64,000 nucleotides of DNA from Amphiura filiformis (GCF_039555335.1 NC_092629.1:27738775-27802774), one strand, 5' to 3'. Numbered from the stretch's first letter, positions 42,063-54,644 are shown. Numbers and translations: made by a program. The notes: a model not told the origin generated them from the sequence alone.

Positions 42063-45000
42063 TAAAAAATGCACTGCAGACTACCAGTATCACACTGTAT
42101 AAATGTCAGTAATTCAATAAGGAATAGTCACATTTACAAGGAACATTTACATGTTCTTTTTGCATGAATGTTTAAAAAGGGACAACATTTTATGTTAAAT
42201 ACGTAAGTTTTAAAGAATTTGATTTTCCAAATATATCAGGTCACCTTCCTTTAATAATTATGCAATATTGTATTATAAAATGAACCATGGCCTTGTCCCC
42301 ACCCCATCCTTAAAAAAATCGTCGCTATACCACTGGGCTGTGTTGTGCATGCACATCATGCTTGATTGGCATAGGGTAAAGGAATCCCCTCCCAGATAAG
42401 TGGTCTTGTATTCCAAGCACTGTAAATGTGCCCTTTGAGCCCCCTTTGCAACCATTTGCCCCAATTATAAAGCCATTCTCAGTATAATTAGCTTCTTATA
42501 GCAGGACAACTTACCCCCTTGGAAATTAACTTTGTCCGGTATGACACTGCTTGGAGCATTTATTTACCATGTTTTTGATTGCAGCATGTATATCCAATAT
42601 TTGCTTCTGTACATGACAAGCTGACACTGTGTGGATCATTATGACTGGGCACAATTTTGATACTTTGGACTCTATTAAATGATACTAAGTGCCATAGGTA
42701 TGTTCAGATTATTCAGATCTCATACATGTATTCAAAAAGGGCTCAGGACCTTAAAGCCAAATAAAAAAATTAATTTGTTTCACATCCACTTCCGGTTCCC
42801 ACCTCACTTTCTGGGATCAGTCCATATAGTTGTTTTTTCATTTTTCAATTTTGATACTGCATTGTAAGTTTATTAGTCAGTATGAATCACTTGCAGGTGT
42901 TGTGGAAATCTAAGGGATCTCTAACCTCTCATAATCTTAAATATAAAAGGACCTCATCATTTGCCTGGCAGATGATGAAAACTAAATAGCAATGTCAATT
43001 TTATGTGAAAACGACTGCATTTTGTCAATTTAGCAATAACAACAACAACAAAACACCTCTCTTCCTCCTCACTTTTCCAAAAAGGTGATAACATGAAACA
43101 AAATTTTTATTTTATGTGGCCTAATCAGGATTCAGGAATGACACAGACGTTATCTAAGTTTTTGATGTGTAACTTTACTATTTCTGATCCTAGAAAGCAG
43201 GGACAATGCCCAGGGACAATGTGGGAAAACTTTTGTATTTTACACTATTTTGGCCCATGATCAGGATTCAGGATGAATTTTGTTGGAAAACGGTTCCATT
43301 GCCCCATTTCTTTTGCCTTCCCGATTTTCTCTTTCATTTTTGGATGGACGGGCACCTTTCTCTTTCATTTTTAGTCAGGTGGAACTCTGCCCCCCATCCC
43401 CTACTGACTATACTTTTGCTAGAAAGTAGATCATTGATCACACTATTTTTACATTTTCAATTTTCTTACCTAAAGACATAAATTTATTAACCAAAGATAC
43501 CACGATGAAAACCACTGTGCATTTGTGAATCCCAGGGTCTGCGATGACGCAATCACCCTAAGTGCTATATGCTCATCCTGTGATCCTGATCCTGTGATCC
43601 TGTGCTTGGCATGAGGGGGGGTCTAAGGAGGTTCAAATCCTGGGGTGCCAAATGACTTCTTTGTTCATCTTCTCTCATTTATTTTTCGTTTCTTCTTTAA
43701 CTCAAGGTTTTTAATCAAGATCAAGGTTTTTAATTTTCTGCCTCGCTTTGCTCGCCTAACTAATGTATATAACTCTCACTGGATCAATTGGTAATTTGGG
43801 GGTTAAAATCGCCAAACATTTATAAAATTCCCCCTTTTTTCATAGAAGGGAAGTGCCACTTCTTCCCTGCAATGTGATAATGATATATGCACTACTCATC
43901 AATATCATCAAATCAATGCTCAGTAGTGTAGCCGGTACTTTTTCCAAGGGTGAATTGAATGGGGTAAATCTCACTGGGGGGCAAGAGCGGTCAAGACTAC
44001 AGGGGGACAATGCTTGGCTAACTGATGCTGCTGGCACTCAGCCAAAAATTTGTTTATAATTCTAGCAAACTTAACATTCAACCATAATTATGGAAGGCTA
44101 ATAAATGAGGGGTACATGCTATCAAATACCTCCCCCCACACACATTTTGGCAACTAAATAAGCCATAATGTGTGATTTGCTTCACAACGACACCCTCAAT
44201 TTTTCTTGAATTTCTACTTTTGCATGATTGGAATAGCGATTTTCTTTCTTTTACCTCAGTTGTTCGGCTCAAAAAAACAAACTTCTGAGACAACACCGTC
44301 TGTCAACATGTGGCCCTATGTGCCAAACGCTAATTAGAAAAATATGCCCCCAACTTTGTAGAATGGATAGATTTGGCCATAATCAACTCATGCATTAAAC
44401 AAGTTGAAGTGCAATTTTAACAACAATTTTATGCCATTGCCTGTTGTGATGGGCTGTTTTCACTTCTGATATTAACTGGCATTGCTTTACACTGTTTCAT
44501 GCTTCATTGATTTCTATTAGATTTCATAGCAATCGAGTCTAGCCTCGTATGTGAAGTTATCGGTGTCAGTGAGCAAACCAGTCCGTTAATAGACTCCTCG
44601 AGTAAACAGGGCCGGGCCAAGTGTATTGGCGGATACTCATGCTTGTCGGTGAACTTTCAAAACACCCCCTTTTCCGAAGTTTTCAAAATAAAAACACCAC
44701 TATTTTTGCGATTTTGTGAACTTTAACAATGCCCCTTTGCTAAAACACACACAATATTTCTAATATACCCCTTTCTAGCTCTTTCTGTCAGAGACGTGTA
44801 TCTGTGCTCTGCAATTGTCTTTGTATACTAGCAAGTTAATGTTTACTATATATCTAAATGGGAATGGCTATGATGGCAGTAATATAATGCTCCAGATGAA
44901 GCCAGACAGAATCATATTTTTAACTTTGGGACTTTACTGACGCTGCGCCCTGCTCCCGGTTCCGGCACTCCGTTTATCCGCAGCTACTCATGCTCAACAC

Positions 45001-45374
45001 AAAAAAGGGGTAATTTTTCATACCACTTGTTTTCGCAAAATTGGAAAAAGTTCTGTGCTTTTCATTTACGAATCACATGTCACATTGTAGTTCCATTTAC
45101 AAATCATATCAGTTTCGTTATTCCATTCGGTGCGCATTACATCACATCACATGCAATTATACGATGCATACTTAACCGAATATTTCGTGATCCTAGCATC
45201 CTAGCTCCTTTTATGAAATTTTTCAGTATAGACATCCACGAAAAAAAACTTATTCCTAAATTTAAAGCAATATTATAACATTTTCATACAAAATAGATTA
45301 TTATTTCTTTGCCATAAATTAGCTTTTACTGTCAGATATATCCCCTTTTAATTTTGAGTCAAACAACTAAGGCA
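42063..45374. other. Intron of the HAD gene; no gene recognised
   Basis: Several open frames exist, but none has splice sites or family resemblance. The 44160-44290 part (TGTGATTTGCTTCACAACGA, TTTTTCTTGAATTTCTACTT) is a member of the family at 50315-50370. Confidence 0.4.
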
Positions 45375-45730
45375 AAGCAAAGCAAATTGGAAATTACTAC
45401 CTGCGCCGATGTCGCCAATTACATATCACTCCTTCGGCCGTGTTACGGTACGATCCTTTGTTGTGTAAATCACCGTCCAGCACCCCATGTATGAATGTGT
45501 TATGAACATCGCGTATGCGTTCCACTAATAGTAATATTTCCATCGTAATAATAAAAACGATGGTTCCTGCATTTTATTCAAAATCTTGGATTTTGACAAA
45601 ACTACAGCACCTAGGATCTTGATTTTGCAGGGTATGTTGGTTTAATAACGTACAATATAATCGTGTAAAAAAAAGAATTTTGAAAAATATTGGGAGCGTC
45701 CTACTCAGCAAATGTTATACAGGGATGTTT
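45375..45730. repeat. Dispersed repeat, inverted partner of 32165-32545
   Basis: TCTTGATTTTGCAGGGTATG, TTGGATTTTGACAAAACTAC and TTCCAATTxGCTTTGC-type words are in reverse arrangement relative to the 32.2-kb copy. Its first 60 bp abut an end fragment of the 25644 element family (45186-45320). Confidence 0.72.
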
Positions 45731-45779
45731 ATATATGAGTTTAAGTTGAATCCAAAAACTACTGCAGTACCATGCGCAT

Positions 45780-46075
45780 ATTTTGGGGGGGCTTTGGGGC
45801 GCGAGCCCCCCGGGGTAAAAGCAGGTGGCGGCCAAAACGAAGGGGCGGCGGAAGAAAAACGGGGCGGCAAAAAGAATTAGTAAGTAAAAAGGGTGGACAA
45901 ATTTGAAAAAGTATAAAATTTGTGAAAATATGGTACTTTACATCAAAATGTGTTGCTTTTAGGGTGCTAGCACCTAAAATCCATTTTTTTTTGCTTTTCA
46001 CTTTTTCAAACCACCGAAAAAAATATTTTGGGCCAACCTTTTCGGGCTGTTGAGGAAGGGGTGGCAAAATTGGAG
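45780..46075. repeat. GGGGCGGC-rich dispersed repeat (direct partner 30585-30905)
   Basis: See 30585-30905; the order of shared words is the same. Confidence 0.8.
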
Positions 46076-46462
46076 TACCAGAATGCAATTCAAATTTGAC
46101 GATATTTTTACTAAATGAATTAATCTGCAAGAAATTTTTGTACATATCAACATTATGTAGCCCGACCCCCCGGGAGCCCGACTCGACTGGTTTCAAGACC
46201 AACACCAAGTGGTGTAAAAATCTCAACTTTTTTTCGAGAGAGAAGTGGAGGGGGGAAGTAGATCATGAAATGCCCATTTAATGAAAAGAGAAAACACACC
46301 ATGATTCATTACAGGGCCTCCAACACAAAATTACACTTTTTTTTTTCTGTATCATGAACAAAACGTATTTAAAGTAAGCTTATTCTGCAACTTTGCACTA
46401 GTTGTCGAATTCGGCACCCCATATCACAATCCCAATGTGTTAAAGTTTAAAACTTTAATTAC

Positions 46463-46710
46463 CTTGCTAATCCAGTGAATTGCGATGCTAGATTATGTCT
46501 TCCACAACTTGTCTGTAAATGTTGGAACCCCGATCTTGAATTGATTTGCGTAAGTTTGGGTAATAACCTCCAAAGTTTATGGGACTGAAGTATAGAAGCC
46601 ATGCATGCATTCATGGTTGTGATGCAGCCGGAATCTGGTTGCACACCCGGACGAACATGACGGGATTTTCCCATTAACGGTAGGCTAAGTCCATGGATAT
46701 TGTCTTTCAT
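46463..46710 (-). CDS. HAD phosphatase, exon 1: probable mitochondrial targeting region
   Basis: An open frame from ATG at 46710 ends with GCAAG before donor GTAATTAAAG, in phase 2, exactly the phase exon 2 needs. Downstream of an internal Met (residue 38) it reads MASILQSHKLWRLLPKLTQI and then NSRSGFQHLQTSCGRHNLAS. It is rich in Arg/Lys/Ser/Leu and free of acidic residues, as expected of a mitochondrial presequence. Starting at the first Met gives about 380 residues in total; at Met38, about 343, which is nearer to the usual size of the family plus a presequence. The link over an 8.2-kb intron is by phase and composition only. Confidence 0.62.
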
Positions 46711-46758
46711 AAAACTTTACGCACGCATCATGTCTCCTGGCCTGATTTTTTGCTTAGG

Positions 46759-47150
46759 TAAGGGGCTGGCATTTTCTTTGGAAGGTGGGGGGGGTCCCAA
46801 AAATACAGGGGGGTCATAGAATTTTCAGACCAAAAATAGGGGGTCAAAATTTTTGCGCCCTGCGCGCGCATTCTTTAACAAAATGTGCAAAATCTATGCA
46901 CAATTTTTACACGCTCCATGCGCCTTCTTTACACTTACAATAAAAAATTTTAACGCGCTCCACACACTTTCTTCACTTTTAAGTTTTGACGCGCTCCGCG
47001 CCTTATAGTTCCGGCAATGAATAATTTTTCTTGAGTCTGTGTAGTTGAAAGGGGGGTCATCAAATTTTTCGACCCGTGATAGGGGGTCGTAAAAATTGAC
47101 TCGTCACGACATATTTGGGACCCCCTTCCGAAGAAAATGCCAGCCCCTAA
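46759..47150. mobile_element. Inverted-repeat element, about 392 bp
   Basis: AGGGGCTGGCATTTTCTTT and GGGTCCCA near the left are mirrored by TGGGACCCCCTTCCGAAG and AAAATGCCAGCCCCT at the right. A solo end resembling the right side (CCGAAGAAAATGACAGCCCC) lies at about 41119-41140. Confidence 0.72.
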
Positions 47151-47535
47151 GTATAAGCCTATGGTGCAATCTAGGGGGTGCAATAATCAGGTGTACCACA
47201 CGGGGGGGGCAATTATAGGGGGGGCAAGGGGGCAAAGATTTTTTTAGGAATGGTACATACAGCGGGGTGTCACCCGCTTTTTTCCAAGGTTCCTTTTCAG
47301 CGTTAACCATCACGATCATCGGCGCGCACGACGTCATGCGTGTGCATTGGACCTTGTGCAAAATAATATGCACGGGGCCGGGATGGCTAGCACTAGGACT
47401 ACGCTTAATTTGTAAAAGGAAATCGGAATAACAGTAGTTTCACTTTGATACCATATCGGTATTCAGTGGAGACCAAGTATGCGCCCAAAAGTAGGGCAAG
47501 CGCCCAAGATTTATATAGCAACATCTTTGTTCAAA
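47151..47535. other. Intergenic; left flank of the 53-bp minisatellite
   Basis: The last 20 bp (TAGCAACATCTTTGTTCAAA) are a partial unit of the minisatellite that resumes at 48909. Confidence 0.6.
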
Positions 47536-48050
47536 TAGGGGAGACCGTGGGAAAGTGGACCAAAAAATTTTTTGTCCAGCCCAAACAGGATTACGAAGCA
47601 AGGCAAGGCAAAACTTAAGGTTTATAATCTTACCTAAGAGGACTGCAACTAACAAATGACATTAATAAAGTTGATCAAAAATGCAGTTGTTGAACTTGAA
47701 AAAATTCGTTCCGCTTTGCCCCAGGTTCATTTGGGCCAAGGTAGAGTGAAACGTGGAGGGGGTATTACAGAAATGTATCCCCGTCTTCATTGTCAACACC
47801 ACTTAGGGCCTACCTCCTGGTAAATATACTATGGCCGCCCCATTGGCCGGATACAATTCTATTGCATAGTTCTGAGTGGGGTCTGTTTCCGGTATTCCAC
47901 TTTGCCCCATCCACGTTGGACACGTTCCACTTTGCCCCGACCAAGTGAGATTTCTCCCAACATGCATCACTATCATGTACGCTCATATGCTACTCCTGTT
48001 ACCATGCATAGAGAGACTTAAGCCCATATCTATCAATAATATTGACGAAG

Positions 48051-48717
48051 TTAAGGGCTGGGGTATGAACGTTTGGACAGTATTTATTGTGGGACATTAG
48101 AGCACATCAGACCTATCGAATTGCATTCTGAATACGAAGAATGTCATTCTGATATCAAATAATTTTGATATTTTGAAATTCGCAATAAATACACATTTTA
48201 TGGCAAATCATTAAAAATTGATATTTTTGATATTTAACAGTACTTATAGTAAACTTTATAAATCTGATGATTTATACTTAAAGCGTATGTAGGTGGGATG
48301 AAAAGCCGACGATCAATTGAAAATTTTGACCTTTCGTATTGAAGATATGGATTTTTTTTCACAAAACACCAAAAAAAATTAGGTCTTTTTGAGAAAAAAT
48401 CCATATCTTCAATATGAAAGGTCAAAATTTTCAATTGACCGTCGGCTTTTCCTCCCTGCTACATACACTTTAAGAATAATGTCATTAGATTTATATAATT
48501 TACTTCGAGGACTGTTATATATCAAAATTTGAAAAATATCAAATTTTTATAATTTGTCATAAAATTTGTATTATATTGTGATTTTCAAAAATGAAAATTA
48601 TTTGATATCAGAAAGACATGCTTCGTATTCAGAATGCAATTGATAGGTCTGAGGTACTCTCATGTCCCACAAAAAATACTGTCGAAACGCAATAAACGCT
48701 CATTTTAGATCCCTTAA
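48051..48717. mobile_element. Nested palindromic element, about 667 bp
   Basis: It runs from TTAAGGG to CCCTTAA. Long arms pair: CGTTTxGACAGTATT, TGTGGGACAT, CAGACCTATC, TTGCATTCTGAATACGAAG and TCTGATATCAAATAATTTT appear on the left and inverted on the right. It sits inside the TA-flanked element. Confidence 0.82.
48279..48474. mobile_element. Innermost palindromic element, about 196 bp
   Basis: CTTAAAGCGTATGTAGGTGG and GAAAAGCCGACG pair with CGTCGGCTTTTCCTCCCTGC and TACATACACTTTAAG; the arms continue through TTGACCTTTCGTATTGAAGA. It is related to 25466-25590 and placed in the loop of the 48051-48717 palindrome. Confidence 0.82.
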
Positions 48718-48908
48718 ACATAATGAAAAACAGACATTTTCTGTAAAAAGCACACATACCTGAATCACTCGAACGCCCCCATCACAAACAATGCTGGATC
48801 CTAGCCATGTTCTAAATACATGAGCTTGGAGATTGAAGGCAGCATATGCATAAGTTAATGGGGGTGTTTCGTTTTGCCCTGTGGTCCACTTTGCCCCGGT
48901 CTCCCCTA

Positions 48909-49230
48909 CTAGCTATCTAGCATTGCTGTCTACTGTAGAAAGTAACATCTTTGTTCAATTACTAGCTATCTAGCATTGCTATCTACTGTAGAAAGCAGCA
49001 TCTTTGTTCAAATCCCAGGGGTTCAAACACTAGCTATCTAGCATTGCTATCTACTGTAGATAGCAACAGCTTTGTTCAAATACTAGCTATCTAGCATTGC
49101 TATCTACTGTAGATAGTAACATCTTTGTTCTTATATCAGCTATCTGACATTGCTATCTACTGTAGATAGCAACATCTTTGTTCCAATATTAGCTATCTAG
49201 CATTGCTATCTACTGTAGATAGCAGCACAT
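48909..49230. repeat. 53-bp minisatellite, six units, each with a hairpin
   Basis: The unit ACTAGCTATCTAGCATTGCT then ATCTACTGTAGATAGCAACA and TCTTTGTTCAAAT occurs six times, one unit with a 15-bp insertion. Each unit includes GCTATCTAC-TGTA-GATAGC, able to form a stem. A fragment of a further unit lies left of 47536. Confidence 0.93.
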
Positions 49231-49559
49231 TTAATTTGTTCAAAAAAGGGGAAAAGAACATGGACCTTTTCCAACTTCATTATTTCTGAAGTTTATAATA
49301 CGAGAACTATATATTTTTGGAAATGAAATGAGTCGAGAAACTTTTTGTAACAGATTTATTTTTTAAACATATAAAAAGTTCTTGAAAAAATACCAAAAAT
49401 ACAAATAACAAAAAAAGTTTGGAATAGATTTCTTTCAGTTATTTTTTCATAATGTAGAGACATTTGTCAGTCATCCAGGTATATGGCTGTATACAAATAT
49501 CAAAGGTTGATAATTAAAATCTGTTCAACTGGACTTACTATTTTAACTGGTGATGTTTG

Positions 49560-49756
49560 ACATCCTATCCTGGATGTTTCTTCAAGCCAACTGATTTCTC
49601 GGCGGCAATTGGTGAACTGAACAGAACAGAGATCTGCGCCACAACTTGGCGGGGCCCTACAGTTCTGCTATCCAAAAGATCCCTCGACGACTGAGTTCAG
49701 TGACCCCGTCATGGTCACTAAACCAATCGCTTGAAGAAACATCCAGGATAGGATGT
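49560..49756. mobile_element. Inverted-repeat element, 197 bp, 28-bp perfect ends
   Basis: ACATCCTATCCTGGATGTTT then CTTCAAGC pairs perfectly with the right end. The middle is markedly GC-rich (GGCGGCAATTGG, CTTGGCGGGGCCCTAC) compared with the AT-rich surroundings, and TGACCCCGTCATGGTCA there is itself an inverted repeat. Confidence 0.9.
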
Positions 49757-52189
49757 GAAAGTTAAAATAGTTAAAATAGGAATGCACTTCATAACTTTAA
49801 AGCCAAGTATGCTAGACCTTTGGTGTTTTCAGTATAATAGCCTAATGTTTGTTTAAAATAATTATATATAAATTAATTATATTTTCAAAATTGCCTCCTT
49901 TGATCCCCATGAACCAGATCGTGTCACATTTATACCTCATATCCCTGGCTAGAGAAACCATCCCTCAGTATTTATACCACTGATACCAAATGTATTCTAT
50001 GACAGAGACAACAAAGATTATCATAAAACAAGCAACAATTTCTAATATTTTGTGATTTTTTTATTCACTTTATACCTTGAAAAAGTTCACATTTACACAT
50101 TTTAAGTATGCCATTTCAGGAATGCACTTGAACATTATCCTGACAGCCAATGGCTGACAATCTTGCTGCCAGGCTGTCAAAATTGAAGCCAACTGGCTGA
50201 TAGCCATTTAATGCTCAATTAAAACCTACTCAAACCTTCCCATCATGCCACAGTAATGAGTCGTTATCACTAGCACATAATTTTGCCACATTTTGTTTAT
50301 ATTTCATGTGTGATTTGCTCCACAGCGATGCCTTCAATTTTTCTTGAATTTCTACTGTTTGCATGATTGTAATGCCCAATGGTGTACTAAAACACCACGT
50401 GAGAGACTAAGCCTGAAGTGCTCTAATTTCCAGTAAAATTAAGTTTTATAATAAACATGGGGCCGATCTCGGTTTTATTCACCACGTTCACCAATGGAGT
50501 GATGACTAGGCTGACACATCTTATGCATTGTGCATCATTGAATCATTGACGTATAAACTGTGTGTATCGCTATTCGTCTTTAGTTATATGACTTATTTAA
50601 ACGTTTCAGCTGTATGTAGCGCCGCTCAATAACGATCGGCGAGCTAATACATGAATTGATGTGCACCAAACAAAGAACATCAAACTCAGCAGCCAGGTCT
50701 CGAAACTAACAATTTGCAACTTTACGTTCATTTTGTGGGAATAACACCCTTTCCCAACCTGGTTCCTAGTCATTTGCAGAGTTACCTGTCAATCAAACTC
50801 GGAAATGTTTTGTTTATGATTTGTTGTGATGATTAAAATGAAAAACAGCTGCCCTATGGTTAGTTTTTCACCTTCAAACATACAAATCACCTCAAAAGTT
50901 ACATCAAATGCAAAATTCCGAGTTTATTTCTATCGATGACTAGTAATATACCACCAACTTGACATCCACTTACATGTACCAATTCTACTCCATTTACATA
51001 CACCCCTAAATACAATCATGTATGTATTCATCAACTTTTTATGGTATAGGTCTATTTTATCAAACTCACACCCACACCCCTTTACCCACACCCACACACA
51101 AACTATTCTTACTTTACTATCTATTTACAAGTTACACTATAAATTTTTTATAATATAAAACTTTAGTAAATGTTTTTTGCCGTATTCTAGTTTAACTGGA
51201 CAATCAGTGATTCACCCTATGAATTAAAGGTGTGACCCGATCGACAACATCATCACCCATTTTGCTTCCATCAAAACTAGACTCGCTTGCCAGTCCTATA
51301 TATGCCGTGCCTATGTATATTATGGACTGGCTCTCGCCATTTTGTCTATCTATAGGAAATGCACACTTAAAGATGTGCAAAGATCAGATATTTGAAAAAT
51401 TAAAGATATGCAAAGATCAGATATTTGAAAAATTTCCAAAATTTGGTCAATGGTATAAAAAATTGGTACCCATGCACCTTATTGTGCTTGCTAATTTAAG
51501 CCTCGGTTGAAACAAAATTATGGATCAAATGCATTTAAGTGTCCAAAAAGGCAAAATACGTCAAAGTTCTGCACCCTTGTGAAGGGTGCATAATTTGAAT
51601 AGAGAATAAAAATATCCGATCTTTGCGATCAAAAACACAAAATTACAACTTTGGATGTACTATTGGCAAAAGACAATGTTGCCAAACAATATAGAATAGA
51701 ATATTCAACATCAACTGGTCAAAATATTGAAGAAATGTGCTCCCCAAACATGTGGCAAGTACGCAATACAATTCCCATTCAAACGCATGAGAAACTGAAA
51801 GTGCATAATCCAGGCCAATCAAAACTGACATTTTGGTATCAAAAGAAAGCTCATATTTTTCTTATTATCCCAGTAAAATTTAACCCCGGGCTTCTAATAC
51901 AATGATTATGTGCCTTTTCACCGTTTTGTACCACACATTTCTTACAAAATGAGTGCTTTCACATTACCCCTGTAAATGTACAATGCCACCTTTTTAAACA
52001 AGATGCGAACAACATATTTGATTGAGATGCACATAGCTTCAGCATGAGACATTTTCTATAGAATTACAATACAGTTGACCATCCATGTCTTTATGGTCTA
52101 TACTTTGAAATAATAGGACCAAGCATGCAAATATGCTAATAAATCATGTAAATGGCAAGAAAGACAACAATCTATCAAAACAAAATCTG
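49757..52189. other. Intergenic; no gene recognised
   Basis: 50315-50430 is a dispersed repeat (see 11815-12020). 50660-50770 shares AAACAAAGAACATCAA and TTTACGTTCATTTTGTGGGA with the fold-back at 54869-55117. The rest is featureless. Confidence 0.45.
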
Positions 52190-52530
52190 TCATAACGGGT
52201 CCCCGCAAACATTTACTTAACTGGGCCAATACTGGACCCCGTGATTGGGCCAATTCATGTTAGCACACCGGCGTTGGTCTGGACAAATAAAAATTACCAT
52301 TTTAAGCTTGCTCGCTCTTTTTCCCCTTTCTCTCTTACTCTATCATGACTCCAACTCTCTTACCCAAAAACTGGCATGTTCAGCCAGAAAATATAAATTA
52401 ATTTGTCCAGCTTAGCACCAGAACTGGCCCAATTTAATGCAGATGTGCAAACATTTATTGGCCCAATAGCAGTGCCCAGTATTGAACTTTATTGGCCCAG
52501 TACTACAATGTTTGTTGGGGTTAGACCTAG
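52190..52530. repeat. Fold-back repeat with TGGGCCAATA words
   Basis: AACTGGGCCAATACTGG and ATTGGGCCAATTCATG at the left face inverted TATTGGCCCAATAGCAGT and TATTGGCCCAGTACTAC at the right, with AATTTGTCCAG/CTGGACAAATA between. Confidence 0.65.
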
Positions 52531-53314
52531 ACCTCTGCCCATGGTAACCGTTTTTACTTTTACTAGGGCCAGAGGCATTATGTTTAAAAAGTGTAGGAAA
52601 TGGTTTAACGAACTAGTACAAAAGTTAGAAGCACTTCAATGCTTGAACGGACCAATACAAATGTGTGTCAGGTTGCTAAAAATACCCACTTGAGAAGCTA
52701 ATTAGAACACACCATCGTTAGTCATTCATAAAGCTGAATTTAAACTTCATCACTTTTGCAGAAAAATGATAACAAAATCGAAGTCTTAATTTGTATAGAC
52801 CACTTGGCATCTGACGTCATTGCCCGGCAGTATGCGCGCGCATTATGGCAATTTCAATTGTTCTTTGCCCTGCAGTGTGCGTACGCATCGTAGTCTGCTA
52901 AGGGCACGTGCATTTTAAATCGCCCGCCACATTTCATATAGTACAGGAAAGCCATTGAACAGTGTAGCGGCTCTTTCGAGCATATCGATAGACGAGTCCC
53001 TCGCCTTTGTTGATAAACAGTGATGTCAAGTGGTCTATACTGAGGATGCATGCAATTACCTTTTTTTGCAAAAGCGACAAAGTATAGACTGACACCCTCA
53101 GTTGGTCAACGTTCACTAATAATAAGTATTACACATAATTTGTGCAGTTAGTGACAACAAAGATTCAGTCTAGCATAGCTTTACACAATGACTAATTTAC
53201 ATCAGCACAAAAGCCGTGTTGTCTAGCGTTACTTTGGCAAACAGGACAAAAAGTGGCATGGATGTTCCATTCACCACTTTCCTACAAGCAAACAGATACG
53301 AAGAGCAAGCAACT

Positions 53315-53505
53315 AATGGGCTATTTCAGTTGAAATCCATACACACCCTATGGAAAACATGATCTTCATCTCCCACTCAGGGGGTGTAGATTTCAAATGG
53401 AGTCATCTATTCAAGAAACCCAATTTAAAAATTCACACTCCCCACGATTGAGGTCATGTCTATCATAAGGGTTGTATGGATTTCAACTGGAATTGCCCAC
53501 TATGA
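53315..53505. repeat. Inverted-repeat family member (array at 63240-63985)
   Basis: TTTCAGTTGAAATCCATACA and, mirrored, TGTATGGATTTCAACTGGAA enclose CCCACTCAGGGGGTGTAGAT-type sequence that also appears repeatedly at 63.2-64 kb. Confidence 0.8.
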
Positions 53506-54478
53506 TAATCGTATGTACATGCTTATACTTGTGCAAGCGAGGCTGCTGAATTCGGAAACCATGGTTAACAAACTTGGACTTTGCTTTGCTACTTATGTAA
53601 TACTTTTCGCAAGTAGAATAAGAGCAGAGAAGATACCTTATGCTTCCCACAATGCATTTCTTCCGTTTCAATTTTCTAGTGCAACATGGGTCAATAGTGA
53701 CAAAATGTACCTGAATGAACAGAGCAGACCTTGCAAAATATATTTATTTCTTGACTATCAGCCCATGTTTAGCCAGTCTATTCTCAATTTAGGATTTAGG
53801 ATATAAATGTTTACAGTTATGCAACCATACGTTACATAATTTATTTAGGGTTAGTTTTGAGGGACGATTATTGAGCATGAGTAGCACTTTTTAAATTCGA
53901 ATGAGCCCACCCCGATAACAAAAGACGTGTTTGACACTCTCACTGCATGCCTGCGGCACCTCATGTAAGGAATTTAAGAGGTTATGCAAGGGCAGGTTAT
54001 AACAATCTGCAATTGGTCCCTTTGAAAAAACAAAACTCATCTTACAGGACACAGTTCATCAACCTCTCTTTGTTTGTACAGGCACAGAATGACCTCTGAA
54101 TGTGGTGGGTACAAAAACTAATAGTTCATTGCATCAATTTCAAAGCTATAACTGTTTAACTGGAAGTTAAAGCTCTGCATGCTAGCAATAGGCTTTAAAA
54201 AGTCCAAGTTTTGCGATATTTTCTCAAAATATCAAGAGCTATCACAAGAACCACTGACCTGATACTGGGCGTGTTTGTACTAATTTTAATGTATTTTTCA
54301 TGCGGATTCCAAATATGGTCATGAAAATTACAATTCTGAAATCTTTGAATTTTGTTGAAAACTTGTCGTCTGCAGTGAGTGGCAGTCAACACATGCCTTG
54401 AGAGAGTTAATGGGCTGTGCCATTGGTAATGCGAGTATGGTGGCTCATAGTATCAACAAAGTAAAGAAAGGAAAATGA

Positions 54479-54644
54479 TCAACTAAGTGCTTCTACAGCG
54501 GTCTTAAAGGCTGCTTTGTTCTCTTCATCTTCTTTTGAGACAACTTTCTCTTTCTTTGCGATTGGTTTGCTCAGTATTTCATAATCGTAGTCTTCTGGGT
54601 TCATGGGGTCATACTCGCTTGGTGATGTCTCGTCTATGACGTAC
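54479..54644 (-). CDS. Probable last exon of an unidentified protein with a YDPMNPEDYDYE motif
   Basis: Acceptor TATTTACTTAACAG, then the only open frame (phase 2) runs 54 codons to TGA at 54481-54479. It reads YVIDETSPSEYDPMNPEDYD, then YEILSKPIAKKEKVVSKEDE and ENKAAFKTAVEALS. It is acidic then Lys-rich and probably disordered, with a short helix at the end. E-Y-D-P-M-x-P-x-D-Y recalls the motif in splicing factor SPF45/RBM17, but there it is internal and the sequence after it differs, so I do not assign it. Codon regularity and a good acceptor distinguish it from the surrounding repeats. Upstream exons were not found between here and the window end. Confidence 0.55.

Larger units (their letters stand above)
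47536..48908. mobile_element. TA-flanked inverted-repeat element carrying nested elements
   Basis: GGGGAGACCGTGGGAAAGTG then GACC at 47538 pairs with GGTCCACTTTGCCCCGGTCT then CCCC ending at 48906, flanked on both sides by TA. The outer flanks join to TTGTTCAAA-TA-CTAGCTATCT, which is precisely a unit of the adjacent minisatellite, so the insertion site and its TA duplication are directly visible. TA duplication is the habit of Tc1/mariner elements. CCACTTTGCCCC words recur inside. It has no transposase frame. Confidence 0.87.

Noticed and set aside
45400-45545. Minus-strand ORF starting MEILLLVERIRDVHN as first exon of the HAD gene
   Set aside because: The segment is a copy of the dispersed repeat at 32.2-32.5 kb; the exon at 46463-46710 has the right donor phase and a presequence-like composition.
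48909-49230. CRISPR-like array
   Set aside because: Units are contiguous without unique spacers, and the context is eukaryotic; it is a minisatellite.
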